A stretch of DNA of 64,000 nucleotides from Rhizobium sp. 9140 (GCF_900067135.1 NZ_FJUR01000001.1:3289501-3353500); one strand, 5' to 3'. Shown: positions 1 through 9,679, numbered from the stretch's first letter. Numbers and translations: made by a program. Notes: generated from the letters alone by a model not told the origin.

Positions 1-699
1 CGGCACCGCATGCCGCCACAGCGCCCTGCGGCGTGGCAGGCCCTTGGCGCGCGCGGTGCGCACGAAATCCTCGTTCATCACCTCGATCACGGCCGAGCGC
101 GTGACCCGCGTGAGAACGCCGGCCTGCGGCAGCGCAAGCGCGATAGCGGGCAGCACCAGCGCTCCGAGCGCCGGCATCAAGCCCGCCTGCCAGCCGGGAA
201 AACCGCCGGAGGGAACCCAGCCGAGCGAGACGGAAAAGACCAGCACCAGCAGCAGCCCCACCCAGAAACCGGGAACGGCGATAAACATCTGCGACAGGAG
301 GCCCGCCGCGTAGTCCACCGCGCCATTCCGCCGGGCAGCTGAGGCAACGCCGAGCGGAATGGCGATGGCGACCGAAAGCAGGATGGCGATCAAGGCGAGC
401 GGCAGCGTCACCGCCAGCCGCTCGGCGATCAACCCGGCAACGGGGACGCCATAGGTAAAGGACATGCCGAGATCGCCGGTCGCGACGCCGGCGAGCCATG
501 AGAGATATCGCAGCACCAGCGGCTGATCGAGCCCGAGCTCCCGCCGCAAAGCCTCCAGCGTCTCCGGCGTCGCCGACGTCCCCAGCATGATCGCCGCGGG
601 ATCGCCCGGCAGCACGTCCATGACGAGAAAGATCAGGGCGGAGACGGCAAGGAGCGTCAGGAAGAGGCTGGCGAAGCGGCGGAGAAGCAGGCCTGTCAT
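1..699 (-). CDS. ABC transporter permease, DppB/OppB type (partial)
   Basis: Inner-membrane permease of a peptide/nickel-type (family 5) importer. The first 233 codons are present and the C-terminus lies beyond the window edge; full family members are about 310-330 residues. The visible part begins with a transmembrane helix followed by the family hallmark MDVLPGDPA, then the Asp-Gln-Pro-Leu segment, several hydrophobic helices, and the cytoplasmic EAA-loop start (VRTARAKGLPRR) close to the edge. It lies directly downstream of a family 5 binding protein on the same strand, so the two are probably one transporter. The substrate cannot be read from sequence. The ATG at 699 has no strong Shine-Dalgarno, so the exact start is uncertain. 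Confidence 0.88.
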   Translation of the reverse strand, partial: MTGLLLRRFASLFLTLLAVSALIFLVMDVLPGDPAAIMLGTSATPETLEALRRELGLDQPLVLRYLSWLAGVATGDLGMSFTYGVPVAGLIAERLAVTLPLALIAILLSVAIAIPLGVASAARRNGAVDYAAGLLSQMFIAVPGFWVGLLLVLVFSVSLGWVPSGGFPGWQAGLMPALGALVLPAIALALPQAGVLTRVTRSAVIEVMNEDFVRTARAKGLPRRRALWRHAVP

Positions 700-769
700 G
701 ATGTCGGCCGACAGCGAACGCGGTGGAATGACAGCGTCGGTTCGACCTCAACCTTCGCGGCCGTGGCCC

Positions 770-991
770 GCCCCTCATCCGGCTGCCGCCACCTTCTCCC
801 CATCGAGATGAGGAGAAGGAACCCGGGGCGCGCGCCCTCCATACCCATGAACGACGAGCAGGCCGCGTCCCCTCTCCCCGCAGGCGGGGAGAGGGTCAGG
901 GTGAGGGGCCGCCACGGAGCGCGGAGCATGCGGCAAGCCTGCCCCTCATCCCGCTGCCGCGACCTTCTCCCCGTCAGGACGGGGAGAAGGG
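770..991. repeat. Intergenic repeat block of GGGGAGA-type palindromes
   Basis: The 352 bases between the permease and binding-protein genes (700-1051) hold no convincing gene. Three related modules occur at about 770-820, 871-911 and 941-991. The first and third share the pattern CCCCTCATCC-GCTGCCGC-ACCTTCTCCCC followed by the inverted GGGGAGAAGG; the middle one carries CTCTCCCC-GCAGGC-GGGGAGAG, then GGTCAGGGTGAGGGG. Each can fold into a hairpin. Such C-rich/G-rich modules are common intergenic repeats in proteobacterial genomes. Lying between a binding protein and its permease, they could lower permease expression, but that is inference. Confidence 0.7.
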
Positions 992-1051
992 ACCTGTGGC
1001 GACAGCATCCCCTCACCTCAACCGACATGATCGCGCAAGGCACGCTCGCTC

Positions 1052-2572
1052 TCATTCCTCCCAATAGACCTCGCTCAAAACGTTGGATGGGATCGGCTCG
1101 TTCTCCCAGAGGCCCTTGAGCTTGGCGTTCCACACGCCGAGCTTCGGCATGACGAACAGGAACAGCGCCGGCACGTCCTCGGCAAGGATCTTCTGCGCAT
1201 CCTGATAGAGCGCATCCTGCTCGGCCGGGTCGGACGTCGCCTCCACCTTGTCGATGATCGCCGAGAAGGCCGGGTTCTTGTAGTTGAAGTAGTAGGGATC
1301 GCGGGCGTAGATATCGATGTCCATCGGCTCGGCGTGGGCGACGATGGTCATGTCGTAATTCGCGCCCTTCAGCACGTCCTGCACCCATTTCGCGGGAAAT
1401 TCGGTCGGCTCGATGGTCATGGTCACGCCGATCTCGGCCAGCATCGCCTGCATCACCTCGGCGCTGCGCGGCGCGTAAGCCATCTGCGGCGTCTTGATGG
1501 TGAAGGCGAAGCCTTGGGGATAACCCGCCTCCGCCAGAAGCGCCTTGGCCTTTTCGACGTCGTAGGGGTGCTTGGCCGTGAGGTCGATATAACCGCGGTC
1601 GTTCGGCGTGTAATGGCTGCCGATGGCCGTGCCGAGGCCGGACCACGCGCCGTCGATCACGGTCTGACGGTCGATGGCCATCATCAGCGCCTGCCGCACA
1701 CGCTTGTCGTCGAAAGGCTTGCGGGCATTGTTCATGCCGGCGACGACCTTCAGCTCGGTGTTGCCGATGACGGTGACGAGGTCCGGCTTGTCCTTGAAAC
1801 TTTCGATCAGCTCGGGCGCTGCAAACTCCGGAAAGGCATCGACGCCGCCGGTGGCGATCGCCGCGGCCTGCGCCTGCGCATCGGGGATGAAGCGGAAGGT
1901 CACGGTCTCCAGCCGGACCTTCGCGTCCTTGTTCCAGTAGTTCGGGTTGGCAGCCAGCTCCACCCGGTCGCCCTTGGTCCAGCTGACAAAGGTGAAGGGG
2001 CCGGTTCCCACGGGCTTGGTCTTGTCATCCGCGGCACTCTTCGTGCCGACCATGACGGAGGCCGGCCAGCCGAGCCAGTAGATAAGGCTTCCCTGCGGCT
2101 TCTTCAGCTTCAGCACCAGCGTCGACTTGTCCGGCGTCTCGATCGTGTCGATCGCGGCGAAGAAACGCTTCTGTCCGTTGGTCGAATCCGGCCCTCGGGC
2201 GCGATCGAGCGAGAATTTCGCAACGCCGCTGTCGAAGGCCTCGCCGTCATGAAAGGTCACGCCTTCCTGCAGCTTGAACGTATAGGTCAGCCCATCGGCC
2301 GAGATCTCCCAGCTGCGGGCAAGCTGCGGCACCACCTTGCCCTCGCGGTCGATTGCGACCAGCCCCTCGAACACGTTCTGCCAGGTGACCTGACCGATGG
2401 CAACGGGCGCAGCGGCAGTCGGATCCAGTCCCTGCGGCTCGATCGTCATGCCGAGCACCAGCGAGGTCTTGGCGGCAAAGGCGCCGTCGGATGAGAAAAG
2501 CAGCGCCGTGGAAAGGGCTGCGCCACCGAGGATCGCACGGATCCATCGGGTTGTGCTCGTGTCGAAACGCAT
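1052..2572 (-). CDS. ABC transporter substrate-binding protein, family 5 (peptide type)
   Basis: Periplasmic receptor of 506 residues, usual for DppA/OppA-like proteins. A signal peptide spans residues 1-33 with an Ala-Phe-Ala cleavage site. The mature part contains the SBP_bac_5 signatures: LDPTAAAP near the N-terminus, a GLVAIDREGKVVPQLARSWE stretch, YTFKLQEGVTFHDGE, and the late region with TGPFTFVSW. The ATG at 2572 is chosen because the signal peptide begins there and a G-rich ribosome site lies just upstream; a longer reading runs antisense through the next gene. The substrate could be peptides, nickel or opines; nothing in the sequence decides. Confidence 0.92.
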   Translation of the reverse strand: MRFDTSTTRWIRAILGGAALSTALLFSSDGAFAAKTSLVLGMTIEPQGLDPTAAAPVAIGQVTWQNVFEGLVAIDREGKVVPQLARSWEISADGLTYTFKLQEGVTFHDGEAFDSGVAKFSLDRARGPDSTNGQKRFFAAIDTIETPDKSTLVLKLKKPQGSLIYWLGWPASVMVGTKSAADDKTKPVGTGPFTFVSWTKGDRVELAANPNYWNKDAKVRLETVTFRFIPDAQAQAAAIATGGVDAFPEFAAPELIESFKDKPDLVTVIGNTELKVVAGMNNARKPFDDKRVRQALMMAIDRQTVIDGAWSGLGTAIGSHYTPNDRGYIDLTAKHPYDVEKAKALLAEAGYPQGFAFTIKTPQMAYAPRSAEVMQAMLAEIGVTMTIEPTEFPAKWVQDVLKGANYDMTIVAHAEPMDIDIYARDPYYFNYKNPAFSAIIDKVEATSDPAEQDALYQDAQKILAEDVPALFLFVMPKLGVWNAKLKGLWENEPIPSNVLSEVYWEE

Positions 2573-2737
2573 CGTCCTCGTCCCCCCTGCGGAAGCTCTG
2601 CCCGGGCCTTCATGTCGGGAGTGTGTCAGCTTGAACGGCCCCGCACAACGGGAAAATGCCGCAGCGCACGCGGAAGGTTGCACCCGCTCTGCGGCCTTGC
2701 CGCTTTCGCGCAAGGTGCTGGAGGCATAAGCTTCCGC

Positions 2738-3457
2738 ATGCTGATTCATCAGGGCGCGGCCCGCAACGAACGTATCGATGTCTTTCTCGCCTGCTGGCTG
2801 GCCGGCATCGCCGGCGCACTCAACGCGGCGGCCTTCTACGCCATCGGCTTCTTTGCCGCGAACATGACCGGCAACGTCTCGGCCCTGTCCGATCACCTCG
2901 CCACGTTTCAGGGGCAGGCCAGCCTGTTCTACCTGTCGATCGTGCTCGTCTTCATTCTGGGTTCGACGGTTTCGTCGCTGATCATCAATGCCGGCCGCAG
3001 GCGGGATATCGGCGGCATCTATGCCTGGTGCATCCTTATCGAAGCGCTGCTGCTCGCACCGCTCGGCCTCGTCGACCTTTTCGTCACGGCACCCTGGCGC
3101 GTCGAAACCCTTGTTCTCGGCCTCGCTTTCCTGATGGGCTTGCAGAACGCGACGGTGACGCGCATCTCCGATGCCCGCGTCCGCACCACGCATGTCTCCG
3201 GCATGGCGACCGATATCGGCATCGAGATCGCCGTGGCCATCGATATCCTTCGGGGTCGCGACGTGTCGGGAGAGGCGGTCGGCAATCTCGCGAAGCTGCG
3301 CCTGCATCTCTATACCATCGTCGCCTTCGGCAGCGGCGGCGTCGCGGGCGTGCTGATCTACCAGTCGGTGGGCGGCATGCTGCTTCTGGTGGCAAGCCTT
3401 CTGTTGCTCCTCATCGCGCTCGACGCCCTTCGTCGCACTCGCGCCGCGGGAGCCTGA
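2738..3457 (+). CDS. DUF1275 (YoaK-type) membrane protein
   Basis: A 239-residue integral membrane protein with about six hydrophobic segments. It shows the DUF1275 pattern: an N-terminal stretch with AGALNAAAFYAIGFFAANMTGNV, and the mid-protein GLQNATVTRISDARVRTTHVSG motif. The family is widespread and its function is unknown; some annotations propose transport. The ATG at 2738 is chosen because GGAGG precedes it and because family members begin close to this point. It is divergent from the binding protein upstream and convergent with the SnoaL-like gene downstream. Confidence 0.88.
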   Translation: MLIHQGAARNERIDVFLACWLAGIAGALNAAAFYAIGFFAANMTGNVSALSDHLATFQGQASLFYLSIVLVFILGSTVSSLIINAGRRRDIGGIYAWCILIEALLLAPLGLVDLFVTAPWRVETLVLGLAFLMGLQNATVTRISDARVRTTHVSGMATDIGIEIAVAIDILRGRDVSGEAVGNLAKLRLHLYTIVAFGSGGVAGVLIYQSVGGMLLLVASLLLLLIALDALRRTRAAGA

Positions 3458-3520
3458 TCGGAAAGACGTTCGCTCTTGCGGTTCAGCCTCCGGCGCAAGC
3501 ACCTCATCGCGCGATTTCGG

Positions 3521-3907
3521 CTAAAGCTGCGCCTCGATCGCCGCCTTGTCGACCACCGACCAGACGTCCCGTATCTTGCCCTCGCAATAGGTATAGAACA
3601 CGTTTTCGGTAAACTGCACCTTCCGTCCGTTGACGGGCAGTCCGAGGAATTCCCCGACAGGCGTGCAATCGAACGAGAGCCGGCAGGCAATGACGGGCGG
3701 GTCCGCGACGACAAGGGCGATCCGGAAGGCGAGATCCGGGATCTCGCGAAAATCCTTCTCCAGCATGGCACGATAGCCGGACACGCCGATCCGCCGGCCG
3801 TTGTGACGGACATCATCGCCGACGAAATTCGCCAGCGCATCGAAGGCCTGCCGGTTGAGACAATCGATGTAGTCGCGATACAGTCGGGAAAGCTCCGTGC
3901 TCGCCAT
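3521..3907 (-). CDS. SnoaL-like / ester cyclase family protein
   Basis: A 128-residue single-domain protein with the SnoaL/NTF2-like alpha-plus-beta barrel pattern: an N-terminal helix (RLYRDYIDCLNRQAFDALANF), a V-H-G-type turn, and a C-terminal strand with VQFTENVFYTYCEGKIRDVW. Bacterial members are mostly uncharacterised, and the original SnoaL is a polyketide cyclase. The ATG at 3907 has a good AGGAGA ribosome site upstream; the much longer antisense reading past this point is a shadow of the SMP-30 gene. No biosynthetic cluster surrounds it, so a polyketide role is unlikely. Confidence 0.8.
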   Translation of the reverse strand: MASTELSRLYRDYIDCLNRQAFDALANFVGDDVRHNGRRIGVSGYRAMLEKDFREIPDLAFRIALVVADPPVIACRLSFDCTPVGEFLGLPVNGRKVQFTENVFYTYCEGKIRDVWSVVDKAAIEAQL

Positions 3908-3994
3908 GACAAATCTCCTCTTCGCCCCACATAGGGAGACGCGGCCGGGGGCGAAAGAAAGAGCGTGCCCACGTGCCAGAGGAGTTAGAGCACC

Positions 3995-4885
3995 ATGTCG
4001 TTTTTCGAAGCCGTCGATCCCGTGTTTTCGACCTATGTCCTTGGCAATGCGCCGGTGAAACAACTGGCCACCGGCTTCGACTGGGTCGAGGGGCCTGTCT
4101 GGTTCGGCGACCTCAACTGCCTTCTGTTTTCCGATATCCCCAACGACCGCATCCTGCGCTGGTCGCCGGATGGCGGGCTCTCCACCTTCCGCGCGCCATC
4201 GAACTTCTCCAACGGCCAGACCCGCGACAGGCAGGGCCGTCTCGTCACCTGCGAACATGGCACGCGCCGGGTGACGCGGACGGAATATGACGGCACCATC
4301 ACCGTCATCGCCGACAGCTTCGAGGGCAAGCAACTGAATTCCCCGAACGACGTCATCGTCGCCTCTGACGGCGCCATCTGGTTCACCGATCCGATCTACG
4401 GCATCTTCAGCGACTATGAAGGACATCGCGGCGAACAGGAACTGCCCTGCAACGTCTACCGGGTCGACCCCTGGGGCAAGATCCAGGCGATGCTCACCGA
4501 CTTCCGTTCGCCGAACGGCCTCGCCTTCAGCCCGGACGAGCGCCGGCTCTACGTCGCCGATACCGGCCTGCCGGACAGCGACGATCCTCGCCATATCCGC
4601 GTCTTCGATGTCGAAAACGATGGTCGGCTTTCCGGCGGCAACGTCTTCCACGTCATTTCGCCCGGTGCGGCCGACGGCATCCGGCTGGATAGCGAGGGCA
4701 ATGTCTGGTCGTCCGCCGGAGACGGCGTTCACTGCATCGCACCGGATGGCCATCTGATGGGGCGCATCCTGCTGCCGGAGCGAGCCTCCAATCTCTGCTT
4801 TGGTGGCCGCGCCCGGCACCGCCTGTTCATCACGGCAACGACAAGCCTCTACGGGATCGCCCTCAACCGGAACGGCGCGCTCTGA
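3995..4885 (+). CDS. SMP-30/gluconolactonase family protein
   Basis: A 296-residue six-bladed beta-propeller predicted to hydrolyse a sugar or other lactone with one divalent metal. Ligand positions typical of the family are visible: Glu in FDWVEGPVWF (about residue 30), Asn in SPNDVIVASDGAIWFTDP, and Asn/Asp in RSPNGLAFSPDERRLYVADTG. The start is supported by AGAGGAG ten bases upstream. The 3' end overlaps the convergent GGDEF-EAL gene by 37 bases. The exact lactone cannot be predicted. Confidence 0.9.
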   Translation: MSFFEAVDPVFSTYVLGNAPVKQLATGFDWVEGPVWFGDLNCLLFSDIPNDRILRWSPDGGLSTFRAPSNFSNGQTRDRQGRLVTCEHGTRRVTRTEYDGTITVIADSFEGKQLNSPNDVIVASDGAIWFTDPIYGIFSDYEGHRGEQELPCNVYRVDPWGKIQAMLTDFRSPNGLAFSPDERRLYVADTGLPDSDDPRHIRVFDVENDGRLSGGNVFHVISPGAADGIRLDSEGNVWSSAGDGVHCIAPDGHLMGRILLPERASNLCFGGRARHRLFITATTSLYGIALNRNGAL

Positions 4886-6951
4886 GGATCCGTCAATGCG
4901 GCGATCATCGCCTCGGTATCACCGACCGGACGGGGCCTGCCGAGAAGGTAGCCCTGCACCTCGGCGAAACCTTCCCGACGGAGCGCCTGCAGCTGTTCCT
5001 CGGTCTCCACACCCTCGGCCAGCGTTGCGGCGTTGAAGCCCGAGCCGATGCCCACCACCGCGCGGATGATGGCCAGGCTGCCCGCATCCGTCTCGATGCC
5101 GGAGACGAAGCTCTGGTCGAGCTTGATCTTGTCGAACGCGAAGGAGCGCAGATAGGACAGCGATGAATAGCCGGTGCCGAAATCATCGATCGCGATCCGC
5201 AGGCCCAGCGCTTTCATCGCCCGCAGAAGCGGCAGGCTCTGGCCGACATCGGTGAGAAACACGGATTCCGTGATCTCGATCTCCAGCCGCTCGGGCGCAA
5301 GTCCGTTGCTCTCGATCGCCCGGCGGACCGTATCCAGAAGGCCCGCATCGCGAAACTGGGAGACAGAGAGATTGACGGCAATCCGCAGGTGGGCAGGCCA
5401 CCGGGCAGCCATCCGGCAGGCCTCGTTCAGCGCCCACTCGCCGATCGGCACGATAAGCCCGGTTTCCTCGGCGACGGGAATGAAGTCGAGCGGGGCCACC
5501 AGCCCGCGCTCCGGGTGGTTCCAGCGGATCAACGCTTCGAACCCCGCAAGGTCCGGGCCGTCGATCCGGTAGATCGGCTGGTAATAGAGCTCGAACTGCC
5601 CCTCCTCGAGCGCATGGTGCAATGCCAGCTTCATCTCGTGGCGACGCTCGGCTTCCAGGCGCATTTCGGGACGATAGATCCGGAAGGTCGAGCGGCCGCC
5701 TTCCTTCGCGGCGTAGAGCGCGAGATCCGCATCCCGCATCAGCCCGTCATCATCCGTCGAATGCTCCGGAGCGCGCGCGATGCCGATGCTGCAGGTCACG
5801 TGCTCGGCGATGCCGTCGAGATCAAACGGGACACGCAGGGCAGCCAGCAGCCGGTCGGCCACGTCCTCCGCCGAGCGTCCATCCTGAAGCTGCAGCACGA
5901 TGGCAAACTCGTCGCCGCCGAGCCGGGCCACGAGGTCGCCCTGTCGCACAATGGAGAGGAGCCGGTCGCCGACCTGGCAGAGCAGCGCATCGCCCGCCGC
6001 GTGCCCCTTGCTGTCATTGATGGTCTTGAAGTGGTCGATATCGAGATATAGCAGCGCCACCGGCGCCTCCTCGGTCGCCAGAAGCGCCGCACGCCGAATG
6101 TGATCGCTGAAATAGGCCCGGTTCGCGAGGCCCGTCAGTGCATCGTGCATCGCCATGAAGGCAAACCGCGCCTCTGATTCCCGCTCTTCCGTCACGTCTT
6201 GGGAAATACCGAGAATATACCGCAGCCGCTCGCCATTGCGGGCCGGCAGCACTCGCTTGGCCGTGCGCAGGATGCGCCGCGTGCCGGAGAGATCCTCGAT
6301 CGTTTCCTCGAAACTGAACGTCCCATCCATTTCGAGCGCCCGTTGGTCCTGCTCACGAAACAACTCCATTTGCCGTGCAGGAAACATCGTCCGATCCGTG
6401 CCATGGGCGATCTCCTCCGGCGTTGTGCCGAAGATGCCGCCGCAGGCGGCGTTGAACAGCACATATCGGCCGTCATCGTCCATGTCCTTCACGAAAACCG
6501 CTACCGGCAGGTTCTCGATAATGCTGTCGAGCAGGGTCTGGGTTTCGCTGACCTGCTGGTGGGCGGCGTTCACCTCCGTCCGGTCCTGGACGATCGCGAG
6601 AATCGCCTGCCGCCCCTCGAACTGAAGTTCGCGCCCATAGGTGAGCACATCGAGCGCCGTCCCGTCGGCCTTCAGATGCGTCCACCGCTCGGCCCGGTCC
6701 ACATCGCTGCGCAGCGTCACGGCCTCGATCATCCGCCTGCGCTCCGACGGGGGCCGGATGTCGAGGACGGTCATCCGCTCGTAGGCCCGGCGGCTGTAGC
6801 CATAAAGCGCGACGGCGGCATCGTTGACGATGAGAAAGCGGTAGGTCAGCGGGTCGTAGATCCACATCGGCGACGGATGGGTCTGGAACAACATGCGGAA
6901 ATCATCCGTCTGCAAAGGCAGGCGTGCGGATGCTCTTAAAGCGCTTACCAT
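4849..6951 (-). CDS. PAS-PAS-GGDEF-EAL cyclic-di-GMP signalling protein
   Basis: A soluble protein of 700 residues from the ATG at 6951, where an AGGG site lies eight bases upstream; a TTG at 6993 would add 14 residues. Order: PAS (about 20-130), second PAS (about 145-265), GGDEF (about 270-425), EAL (about 440-690). The diguanylate cyclase motif LGGDEF is intact, and the EAL domain keeps EALIRWNHPE, the DDFGTGYSSLSYL loop and the EGVET glutamate, so both synthesis and hydrolysis of c-di-GMP are possible. No transmembrane segment is seen, so it senses a cytosolic cue. It is one of three c-di-GMP genes in the window. Confidence 0.93.
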   Translation of the reverse strand: MVSALRASARLPLQTDDFRMLFQTHPSPMWIYDPLTYRFLIVNDAAVALYGYSRRAYERMTVLDIRPPSERRRMIEAVTLRSDVDRAERWTHLKADGTALDVLTYGRELQFEGRQAILAIVQDRTEVNAAHQQVSETQTLLDSIIENLPVAVFVKDMDDDGRYVLFNAACGGIFGTTPEEIAHGTDRTMFPARQMELFREQDQRALEMDGTFSFEETIEDLSGTRRILRTAKRVLPARNGERLRYILGISQDVTEERESEARFAFMAMHDALTGLANRAYFSDHIRRAALLATEEAPVALLYLDIDHFKTINDSKGHAAGDALLCQVGDRLLSIVRQGDLVARLGGDEFAIVLQLQDGRSAEDVADRLLAALRVPFDLDGIAEHVTCSIGIARAPEHSTDDDGLMRDADLALYAAKEGGRSTFRIYRPEMRLEAERRHEMKLALHHALEEGQFELYYQPIYRIDGPDLAGFEALIRWNHPERGLVAPLDFIPVAEETGLIVPIGEWALNEACRMAARWPAHLRIAVNLSVSQFRDAGLLDTVRRAIESNGLAPERLEIEITESVFLTDVGQSLPLLRAMKALGLRIAIDDFGTGYSSLSYLRSFAFDKIKLDQSFVSGIETDAGSLAIIRAVVGIGSGFNAATLAEGVETEEQLQALRREGFAEVQGYLLGRPRPVGDTEAMIAALTDPQSAPFRLRAIP

Positions 6952-7227
6952 TGAGGTACCCTGAACCGTGACGCGAAAACGTGAAGATAGCAATGAAAGT
7001 TGAACGAAAACAAAACGATAGTTCCGTCTAAACTTTATGCAGACGCCGCAAGTTTGTGCAGTTTATGAGATGACACTTAAATACTCATGCCCATTCGCCG
7101 CTCGAAGCTTCCGGCGAGACGATGGCAAAGGGAACCTACGGAAGACAGACGCATTCCATGTTGGTATTTCCACTGGCAAGCCTCTCTTGCCCTGCATCAG
7201 CCCCACCCCCGCCGGGAGACGACTTCC

Positions 7228-7971
7228 TTGAAATCCTTTGGACGTATTGCCGAGCTCTGGCGCTACCCCGTCAGCTCGCTCGGCGGGGAGAGGGTCGATC
7301 ACCTCGACATCGCGCAATCCGGCACCGCCGGAAGCAGTATCGCTGGCAACCGAACATTCCTTTTGTTCGATCCGGAAACGCGCGCGCCTGCGGCACCGGA
7401 ATCGGCTGAGCGCTGGCGCAAGGCGCTGCATCTCGTTGCGCGGCTGCGGCCGGATGGCATGGCGGAGATCGGTTTTCCCGACGCCACATGGCTGCCGGTC
7501 GATGCGCCGGATGTGGAAGAGCGCCTCTCCACCCATTTCAGCTTTCCCGTCGGGCTTGGCGAAACGCGCGGAACAGGACGAAACTGGCCCGTGATCGCAC
7601 CGCGCTATGACGCAAGCCCGCTCCACCTGCTCACGACGGCATCGATGAATGCCATCGGCGCAAACGACCCTTCGCTGATGCTCGATTCGCGACGGTTCCG
7701 CCCGGATATTCTGGTGGAAACGGAGGCGCCACCGGGTTTCGTGGAAAACGACTGGATCGGCCGCAGGATCGTCATCGGCTCGCTGGAGATAACCGCAACC
7801 GAGGGAACGAAGCGTTGCGGGATGACGATGATTTCGCAACCGGGTGTGCCGGAGCAGCCGGATGTGCTGCGCAGCATCCTGCGCGGCAACCGGCGCAACC
7901 TCGGCATATACGCCGATATCGCCGCCCCGGGTCGCATTTCTCTGGGCGACGAGGTCTGGATCGAGACCTGA
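7228..7971 (+). CDS. MOSC domain protein with MOSC N-terminal barrel
   Basis: A 247-residue protein of the YiiM/mARC superfamily: an N-terminal MOSC_N beta-barrel (ELWRYPVSSLGGERV at the start) followed by the MOSC domain, with FVENDWIGRRIVIG and the conserved cysteine in TKRCGMTMI that in relatives binds sulfur or the molybdenum cofactor. There is no ATG near the domain start. The TTG at 7228 has GGGAG nine bases before it and fits the family N-terminus, while the upstream ATG at 7087 adds 47 unrelated residues. The likely role is molybdenum-cofactor-linked redox chemistry on N- or S-compounds. Confidence 0.85.
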   Translation: MKSFGRIAELWRYPVSSLGGERVDHLDIAQSGTAGSSIAGNRTFLLFDPETRAPAAPESAERWRKALHLVARLRPDGMAEIGFPDATWLPVDAPDVEERLSTHFSFPVGLGETRGTGRNWPVIAPRYDASPLHLLTTASMNAIGANDPSLMLDSRRFRPDILVETEAPPGFVENDWIGRRIVIGSLEITATEGTKRCGMTMISQPGVPEQPDVLRSILRGNRRNLGIYADIAAPGRISLGDEVWIET

Positions 7972-7981
7972 CCGCTGCCGA

Positions 7982-9679
7982 TCAGGCGGCGTTCACGCCG
8001 AACTCGATGATCCCATCGGACCGCTCGCCGCCGATATCGCGCAGGATCGCGGACGAGACGACGCCGCCGAGTTCGTGGGCGCTGGTGATACCCTGGATGA
8101 AGGGCAGCTTGTGCAGCAGGAACGCGATCGACACGCAATAGAGACGGCGCGTGACCGGTGCCTCGAACTTCGGCCGGAAGGCATCGTCGAGATCCACGCC
8201 GCCGGTACGCACCGTTGCCGGCTCATCCGGCATGTCAATCAGCACGGATGAGACGGGTGTCGTCGCCTTGCGCACGAAACCGCGGTTGACGAGGCTCGGA
8301 AACGGGATATCGCGGGCCGACAACGTATGCTGCCCGGTCGCGTCGATGAAGGAGTCGAAGACCTCCTTCCGCCCGTCGAAGATCACGACGGCCCCGCGTG
8401 CGACGCTCTCATTGTCGATATCGGAATCCCGGCCAAGACGCAGAACCTCCAGCTTGCCCGCGCGCCGGAGAGCCAGCAACCGCCGGATCGACTGGTGCGG
8501 CACCGTTGCGTAATCGTCGATGAACACGGTTTTGAAGTGCTTGTGAAACCGCTTGAGATCGTCTTCGTTGAAATGCGGCACCGCCCGCGCGATGACCTCG
8601 TGCATCCGCAGGATGGCGTAGCGCCAGCCAATGGTGCGCTGTTCAAGCTCGTTTTTCTCAGCCTCCGCAAGGTTCGCCGCCGCCCAGACGAAGGCATCCG
8701 CCGCCTCGCGATCCGCGAAATAAGCCGGCGCCAGCGTCTCCACTGTCAGCATCCCCAGCCCGATCCGCCCGGCATAGGCAGGATCGGCGGCGAGCAGTTC
8801 GGCGCGGAACAGGTCGAAGATCGGATCGAGCAGATCGCCACGGCCGCTGGCCACCAGCGCGTCCACCGCTTCCGGCGTGCAGATGGAGAGAGGCAGATAG
8901 GGATAGGGACAATAGAAGTCGGCCTCCGGCAACACGCCCTTGCGCGACATCAGCGCCGCGGTGAAGGCTTCGCTGCCGGGCGACGGGAAATATTCGAGCG
9001 ATCCCGCCGCATCGAGATAGAAGGCGCCGTGAGCCGTCGCGACCGAGATCAGCGCATCGATAGCGCTGAGCGATGTGCCGAGAATACCGACGCGGCCCGG
9101 CGGAATGGTTTTCAGCACCGGCGCCGGCCAGGGCGACATGAAATAGCCCGGACGCGTTTCCGTCGTCTCCGGCCAGTCATGGCCGGTTGCCATGACCACG
9201 TGGTCGAACGCGTACTGTTTCTCCCCGTCCGGTCCCGTGGCCTTCACGGCGATGTCGCTCGCATGGAGGTCGATATCATCGACCCGGTGCAGCGCCTTGA
9301 TCTCGATCACATGCCCCGCCTTCCGGCCCTCGATGACGCATTGGCGAAACTGGTCCTGGAAGAACTCGCCCAGCACGATGCGCGGATAGAAGGCGCGCTC
9401 GGCAATCGCGCTGCGCGTGACGTTCATCCGCTCCAGCTCCGCATCGGGCTGGCGGCGCAGCCATGTGACGAGCGTTTCATAGATCGGCGGCAGCTCGATG
9501 CTGGCGATATTGGCGAGCATGGCCTGATCGTTGATATCGGGATGGTAGGGCGTTCCCTTCCCCGGATCGGCTTCGCTTTCGAACACGGTAATGTCGAGCG
9601 GACGCGGTGAGGCGACAAGTCCGTGCAGCGTGTAGATGCCGGTCGGACCAGACCCGATGATCGCAATTTTGATTGTCAT
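7982..9679 (-). CDS. FAD/NAD(P)-binding oxidoreductase (NAD_binding_9 type)
   Basis: A 565-residue flavoprotein. The Rossmann fingerprint IIGSGPTGIYTLHGL lies at residues 7-21, followed by a FESEADPGKGTPYHPD segment, the second nucleotide motif VVMATGHDWP, and IDATGQHTLSARD near the C-terminus. This arrangement matches FAD-NAD(P)-binding proteins of the HpnW/pfam13454 group, whose reactions are mostly unknown. The ATG at 9679 is preferred because the fingerprint starts a few residues later; the upstream extension lacks similarity to anything recognisable. It is divergent from the SDR gene and convergent with the MOSC gene. Confidence 0.85.
   Translation of the reverse strand: MTIKIAIIGSGPTGIYTLHGLVASPRPLDITVFESEADPGKGTPYHPDINDQAMLANIASIELPPIYETLVTWLRRQPDAELERMNVTRSAIAERAFYPRIVLGEFFQDQFRQCVIEGRKAGHVIEIKALHRVDDIDLHASDIAVKATGPDGEKQYAFDHVVMATGHDWPETTETRPGYFMSPWPAPVLKTIPPGRVGILGTSLSAIDALISVATAHGAFYLDAAGSLEYFPSPGSEAFTAALMSRKGVLPEADFYCPYPYLPLSICTPEAVDALVASGRGDLLDPIFDLFRAELLAADPAYAGRIGLGMLTVETLAPAYFADREAADAFVWAAANLAEAEKNELEQRTIGWRYAILRMHEVIARAVPHFNEDDLKRFHKHFKTVFIDDYATVPHQSIRRLLALRRAGKLEVLRLGRDSDIDNESVARGAVVIFDGRKEVFDSFIDATGQHTLSARDIPFPSLVNRGFVRKATTPVSSVLIDMPDEPATVRTGGVDLDDAFRPKFEAPVTRRLYCVSIAFLLHKLPFIQGITSAHELGGVVSSAILRDIGGERSDGIIEFGVNAA

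Noticed and set aside
1334..2494. Plus-strand ORF of 386 codons
   Set aside because: Antisense shadow of the family 5 binding protein; Arg/His/Asp-rich and without any domain.
8327..9610. Plus-strand ORF of 427 codons
   Set aside because: Antisense shadow of the FAD oxidoreductase; composition typical of GC-rich third-position artefacts.
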